From NCBI GenBank assembly GCA_905250025.1, contig CAJNOJ010000246.1, positions 1 to 64,000 of the forward strand: a stretch of DNA of 64,000 nucleotides, in the 5' to 3' direction. Of the stretch, positions 59,640 through 64,000 are shown in pieces (within the stretch, counting starts at the first letter, position 1; each line of letters opens with the position of its first letter). The DNA comes from Adineta ricciae (lineage: Eukaryota; Rotifera; Eurotatoria; Adinetida; Adinetidae). The translations under genes were made by a program, and so were the position numbers. The notes beneath the pieces were generated by a model that was not told the DNA's origin, made no database searches, and worked only from the letters and a program-made list of their open reading frames with translations.

Positions 59640-60035
59640 TTTTCATAAAAAAAGTTTTTTTGAGACAAAGGCCCAATTTTTTACAAAAAAAATTTTTTTT
59701 CATAAAATTTTACCAAAGGGTTTTTAAGGTCCAGGAATTCAAATTTGGTGTTAGCTTCTCGAAATTTTTTGTAGAAAACTTTTTTGAGACAAAGGACCAT
59801 TTTTTTACAAAAAAGTTTTTTTTAATAAAATATCACTAAGGAGTTATTTGGGTCGATGAACTAGAATCTGGCGTTATTTGTTTTAAATGTTTGCATGGAT
59901 TAGTTTTTTATACAAAGGGCGACTTTTTTGTAAAAAACAGTTTTTTTTGTAAAAATCTACCGAAGACATTTTGGGATCGGAGAGGACAAATATGATGTTA
60001 CTTTTTTGAGAACTAAAAAAAATTTTTCAAACCAG
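59640..60035 (+). repeat. Tandem repeat, about 125 bp unit, T/A-run rich
   Basis: Three to four diverged copies of a unit containing TTTTTGAGACAAAGG, then TTTTTTACAAAAAA, then ACCAAAGG or ACTAAGG, then AATCTGG(T/C)GTTA. Open frames here are by-products of the repeat. Confidence 0.6.
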
Positions 60036-60304
60036 GGATACCGATTTGGAGAAAAACATTTATAACTTGTATGATACCGATTATAGTCAAGTATATAAGT
60101 ATGATGAATAAAATATTGTGCTCAATGTCTCGTTATATAATAATTAGTAATTACCTTTCGCGATCGGGTTTTGAACTAGCGTAGCTACTGTTCATATATT
60201 GTGTGATCAAAAGCATTACCGACAAGGTTACATTGGACTGTTAAGAGTAATGTGTAAAGACGTGTAGTAGAATGTGTAAAGACTGGCCATAGAAAAATTG
60301 GTGT

Positions 60305-60354
60305 CCGGTGGCGCCACAATCAATTCTTTCTTGTGTAGATACTAGCGCCACCGG
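60305..60354. repeat. Perfect 10 bp inverted repeat, CCGGTGGCGC / GCGCCACCGG
   Basis: Arms 60305-60314 and 60345-60354 with a 30-base loop, GC-rich in AT-rich surroundings. It lies in a stretch with repeated AGAATGTGTAAAGAC-like words that might be part of a solo LTR or another mobile element. Confidence 0.5.
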
Positions 60355-60584
60355 GTTCTAATTGGTCCATGCCTAGTAAAGCGTATGGTAGAATGTGTAA
60401 ATACAGAGTAGATATCGTGCGCTACATATTCTGAAGAAAAATTGCTTCTTAGAAGCGTACAAGCAATTGTCGCATTTGTACGGTAAGTCACCCAACGCAA
60501 CTACGCGACACAATTTACAACAGCAACGTTCTTCTTTATGGTACAATCGTCATGGAACAAGAACCTTCTTATCATGTGGCCTCC

Positions 60585-60825
60585 TAGTTATTTTCTACGA
60601 TATACTCGATGGGGTGGGCTTACTTTTATTTTCGTCGATCGTAGTTATTCTCTACGATATATTCAACTACGTCGTCCTCTTTTTACTTTCGCCGACTCGT
60701 CCTTACTCTCTCCGATATTTTCAATCGCGTCGCACACATTCTACTTTCGCCAACTCGCCATTATTCTCTCCGATTTTTTCAACTAGGTCGTCCTCCTTCT
60801 GCTTCCGCCTCCTTGTCGTTTAATA
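60585..60825 (+). repeat. Minisatellite, about 62-66 bp unit
   Basis: Three to four units of the type TATTCTCTACGATATATTCA...CGTCGTCC...TTTTACTTTCGCC. Units are diverged; reading frames across it are by-products. Confidence 0.6.
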
Positions 60826-61151
60826 TATTAAAATTTGTGTAATTTGTCAGTGGATTATCAAGCGTTCAGCTATAAACTTATTAGCAAGCGTAGGTACTAC
60901 TGATCCGTTGTGGACTCTGACCCTTTTACGGGATTTTTTTCTTATATGTATTCTACACGCTGGAACTCGCGCTACCTTCAAAATGTCCCATTGTACTGCT
61001 TCTTAGCTTGATGAATCAGAGCATAAATGAGTTAAGTAAATTTTTTCGTAGTACAATCAGGCATTATTATATACATCGTAAACAAGTGTCAATGTCTATA
61101 ATTCTAATTTTTGAAATTTTAGATTTTGATATTTAATTTCTACTTGTGAAA

Positions 61152-61228
61152 NNNNNNNNNNNNNNNNNNNNNNNNNNNNNNNNNNNNNNNNNNNNNNNNN
61201 NNNNNNNNNNNNNNNNNNNNNNNNNNNN
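61152..61228. other. Assembly gap (77 N)
   Basis: It interrupts the N-terminal half of the ADP-ribosyltransferase gene at its downstream edge. Confidence 0.95.
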
Positions 61229-61984
61229 AGAACTCGTAGATGTGGTGACGAACTGTTCTTTGTGCAGCTGTTCAATGTTGCGATGAAGATCAGTGATGAA
61301 GAATCCCATTCGAACAAGAATATCACCATCCATGATTCGTAGTGCATAGTTGAGCATGGAATGTAACGAAGTACCTCTTGTATACCACCAGATGGGCTTC
61401 TTTACATGGTAATCACTTACTAATTGCTTAACATTACTGGAATGTTTATCATCGAGAGTGATTAGTCCAGGATGATGCTTGATAAACTCTTCGATGTGTT
61501 TGTCTTGGAATCCAATCGTTAACAATATCTCGTTGAAGAGTTGTGTGTACATGAAAGATGGATTGAGCTGATCCCGTCTTTTACCAGATGGCACAAAACT
61601 GATTGGTGTGGTATTGGGCTCTTCTTGACGTAACGTAATCTGAATGGCTTGGCAGAGTGATGTTAGATCAATGAAAAGATCTTTGATCTTGTTCCAGTGT
61701 TTAGCCCATTGTTCATGATATGATTTGTTTTGACAAAAGATGAAAATGGAATGTAGTTGAGGAATGTCGTGGATACAACGCACAAGATATTGTCCGAGTG
61801 CACCAGAAAGGATTAGATATACTTGATGGTGATTGTTGCTGATTATAAACTCGACGCATTCATCATTATCCGTGAATGTGATGACATTGTCAACAACGCG
61901 TTGGAGTTGTGTAAGTGTTAACTGACAATCAGGATTGTTATGGTCGATATGATTGTCGAGCCAAATGACAACGACGTCTTGCAT
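61229..61984 (-). CDS. N-terminal half of a bdelloid ADP-ribosyltransferase-TPR protein, truncated by a gap
   Basis: About 250 aa from ATG (61984): MQDVVVIWLDNHID, then a receiver-like alpha/beta region (VYLILSGALGQYLV, IFIFCQNKSYHEQWA), then the start of the transferase domain (PIWWYTRGTSLHSMLNYALR, with the Arg and Ser region usual in arginine-type transferases). It stops at the gap 61152-61228. Its missing C-terminal part is the kind of sequence found at 46813-47806 in the same orientation. An upstream frame extends to 62014 without ATG. Confidence 0.75.
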
Positions 61985-62952
61985 CTTTTTAATACCGATC
62001 GATCGATCGATCACCGATTGTCTACTGCGTGAAAAATTCTGGGTATTGCTCTCCTAGTAGTTATTTGTTGACTTAGCTCGCTGTGTTTTGACGGTGTGTT
62101 GGTTAGAGCGCAATAAAAATAGGCAACTTAGTTGGTGATTTTTTGTGTTCTTTCTTCTCTCGAGAGAAGCCCGTATACATATACATATACGTATAGCTAC
62201 TGAAGAACGCGAAAAACATGCGTCGAGAATACGTTTACCACGATGCAAACATTGAAGACGTGAATAGGAAGTGTTTGACAAAAGGTATCATAGGAAAGTT
62301 CAGCATTGAATCAAAGAATAAAATACTCAGCAATCTCGACTTGAAGTTCAAGTGTTCTGTGTTTTTAAACAGTAGATTAGACGATAGATTAGTTTCGATT
62401 ATATTCTCTAATGCAATGCTTCGTTGAATGCACTGAAGAATAGTATCGTGTTTTAATTGAGTCTCGTGTTTCATTTAATAAACTTATTTTAATTGCGTGA
62501 TGTTTTTTGTATAAATTGTTGAGAGCTATTTATAGATGATAAATGAACATCATAATGATTACCCATAAACTATACACTTTATTCCTATCTAACTATTTTC
62601 CACCCCTATCAAATCGGTTAGTCAAATTTTGAATTATTAACGGATGTGATGATTCTATTCATTGGGCACTCATTCTCTAGTAAATACTCACAGTGAGGTA
62701 CAAATAGACACGCGTACATTTCGTGCGAAACGTACGCGTACTGACCCCAGTTCGCAAAGAAAGAAAAAAAAGAGAAAACGAAAACGGTATGATTACTCGT
62801 ATATAAATATGCGTTCTTTTTCTTGTTACTCAAGGCCAGTCTCTTTCAAATAAAACTGGTAGAGCAAACCGCCATTTTGTTTTCAGTAAATTTCAAGTAT
62901 ATTTCTCTCTTTAGTTCATCGATTCATTTAAATTCAATTGAAAAAAGAAATA
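61985..62952. other. No recognisable gene
   Basis: A (GATC)n run lies near 61998-62012. A 69-codon frame at 62218-62427 (+) has no recognisable domain. Probable 5' region of the O-methyltransferase. Confidence 0.4.
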
Positions 62953-64000
62953 ATGGCAGAAAACAATGATAATATTATTCGTTCTCCAATGGAACTCAAT
63001 GGTTTATCGAAATACTTCTCATTGATACGTCATCGAGTAGTTGAATATGCCATATGGACATTTTGTGAATTAGGCATTGCTGATCTTATGAATAATCATA
63101 AAATGCCAATAACAGCATTAGAACTAAGTCAATTACATGACAACAATTGGAATGCTGAATATCTCTATCGATTATTACGTGTCATTGCTGATTCTGGTAT
63201 TATAACTCAAACAAATACGGATGAAAAACATTTAAGCCAACCAGAGCAAACAATTCGATTTGAATTGTAACTAAAGATGGATTATTATTAACAAGTAATC
63301 ATTTCTCAAAAACTCCTGATATCCTTCGATTGTTTATAAATCCAATTACCGACAAAATTTATTCATATCTTCCATCGATGATTAAATTTGGTAATACGAA
63401 CGGAAATTGTTTCGAACAAGCATTCGGATGCAGTGCGTTCGAATATATGAAAAAAGAAGAAAATAAAGAATATGCACATATTTTCAATAATGGAATGCTT
63501 ACTTACACATATTATACGGCAGAGTCAATAGTTTCAACTGTTGATTTTAGTCGTTTTAATACATTAGTTGATATTGGAGGTGGATTGGGAACATTATTGG
63601 TCTCAATTATGGAAAAATATCAAAATTTACATGGTATTTTATTTGATTTAGATCATGTTATTCAAAATGCTAAATCAATCAATCCAAATGAGTTTCAACG
63701 AAGACAAATCGAAACAAATCGTTATGAATATGTTAGTGGTGATATGTTTAAATCAGAAACTATACCATTAGGTGATGCTTACATATTAAAATCCCTTATA
63801 CATGATTGGAATGATGAAAAATCGATTGAAATTTTCAAATCCATACACAACGCAAATAAAACACAAATGAAAAAACAAATAACAGTATTTATAATTGAAT
63901 CGATAATTACATCGGAAAATAAAGACAATTGGGAAGCACATATATTAGATATTCACATGTTGGCAAATTTAGGAGCCAAAGAGAGAAATCTATGGGAATA
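62953..64000 (+). pseudogene. SAM-dependent O-methyltransferase with frameshift, runs off the window
   Basis: The ATG at 62953 starts an N-terminal dimerisation domain (ELNGLSKYFSLIRHRVVEYA, LYRLLRVIADSGI). At 63268-63272 the frame changes: RFEL is followed by a stop, while TKDGLLLTSNH continues in another frame, as if two bases were inserted (or one lost). Downstream the catalytic domain is intact: VDIGGGLGTLL (SAM-binding), FDLDHVI, GDMFKSE and LIHDWND with the catalytic His. The family (COMT/acetylserotonin/bacterial small-molecule O-methyltransferases) methylates hydroxylated aromatics. No intron boundary explains the shift. It may be a pseudogene or carry a sequencing error. The bacterial-like, intronless form suggests horizontal origin. 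Confidence 0.75.

Noticed and set aside
59383-59839. Frames of up to 127 codons on both strands
   Set aside because: They lie in the 125 bp T/A-run tandem repeat and the edge of the duplicated segment; low complexity.
60467-60823. 118-codon plus-strand frame with repeated hydrophobic text
   Set aside because: Product of the 62-66 bp minisatellite.
62662-62853. 63-codon frame with a Lys/Arg run
   Set aside because: A-rich low-complexity stretch, no start context or homology recognised.

Overview
ORGANISM. The window looks like bdelloid rotifer nuclear DNA (Rotaria/Adineta type). It is AT-rich and its genes have many short GT-AG introns. It carries G-rich telomere-like tracts built from GTGAGGGTGTGGG-type units, a kinesin-light-chain-like TPR gene fused to an arginine ADP-ribosyltransferase, intronless genes of bacterial/fungal type among intron-rich genes, and two colinear copies of a 12 kb segment a few percent apart. 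The assignment is inference from content. No rRNA, tRNA or CRISPR was seen.

LAYOUT. 1-1,600: remnants with hammerhead ribozymes and C-rich telomere-like tracts, like ends of telomere-attached Penelope/Athena-type retroelements or retrozymes. 3,008-9,845: a near-complete 6.8 kb DNA transposon with short inverted ends, subterminal arrays of the palindrome AATGCATT, an accessory gene and a decayed tnp2/CACTA-like transposase. 11,261-13,713: a gene ending in a phage tail-collar-like domain (minus). 13,770-13,945: telomere-like tracts and a fourth kind of hammerhead relic. 15,083-16,895: a cysteine-rich modular membrane protein. 20,362-21,173: a non-autonomous relative of the transposon, with TGCG/CGCA words. 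21,395-22,657: bacterial-type UDP-sugar dehydrogenase whose catalytic Cys is Ser. 22,917-25,038 and 28,160-29,803: two related cysteine-rich exon clusters (minus). 25,370-27,211: GT2/chitin-synthase-like gene split by a 272 bp MITE. 29,805-31,234: mucin-like membrane protein. 31,890-32,906: aldo/keto reductase. 33,368-45,766 and 47,951-59,479: the duplicated segment, each copy carrying a gene that joins a Rel-like region to a catalytically dead GH16 domain, an ADP-ribosyltransferase/TPR pseudogene, a GPCR, an LRR fragment, a GH28 polygalacturonase (intact in copy 1, a stub in copy 2) and a Tc1/mariner-like MITE. 46,813-47,806 and 61,229-61,984: C- and N-terminal parts of ADP-ribosyltransferase-TPR sequence. 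62,953-64,000: O-methyltransferase with a frameshift, running off the end.

ASSEMBLY. Single Ns (2735, 28131, 29804, 47829, 56915) and two longer gaps (20697-20767, 61152-61228) coincide with abrupt content changes. The second 12 kb copy lies between N-terminal and C-terminal halves of an ADP-ribosyltransferase-TPR gene. An allelic contig scaffolded into a gap explains this better than a true tandem duplication. The cluster at 28,132-29,803 may be a similar case.

THEMES. (1) A DNA-transposon family with CCCA(T/G)GT ends in which each member is dense in its own short palindromic word. (2) Hammerhead ribozymes immediately followed by telomere-like C-rich tracts. (3) Enzyme folds that lost catalytic residues (GH16 in both copies, UDP-sugar dehydrogenase). 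(4) One-module-per-exon amplification of a DETDVDCGG cysteine-rich domain.
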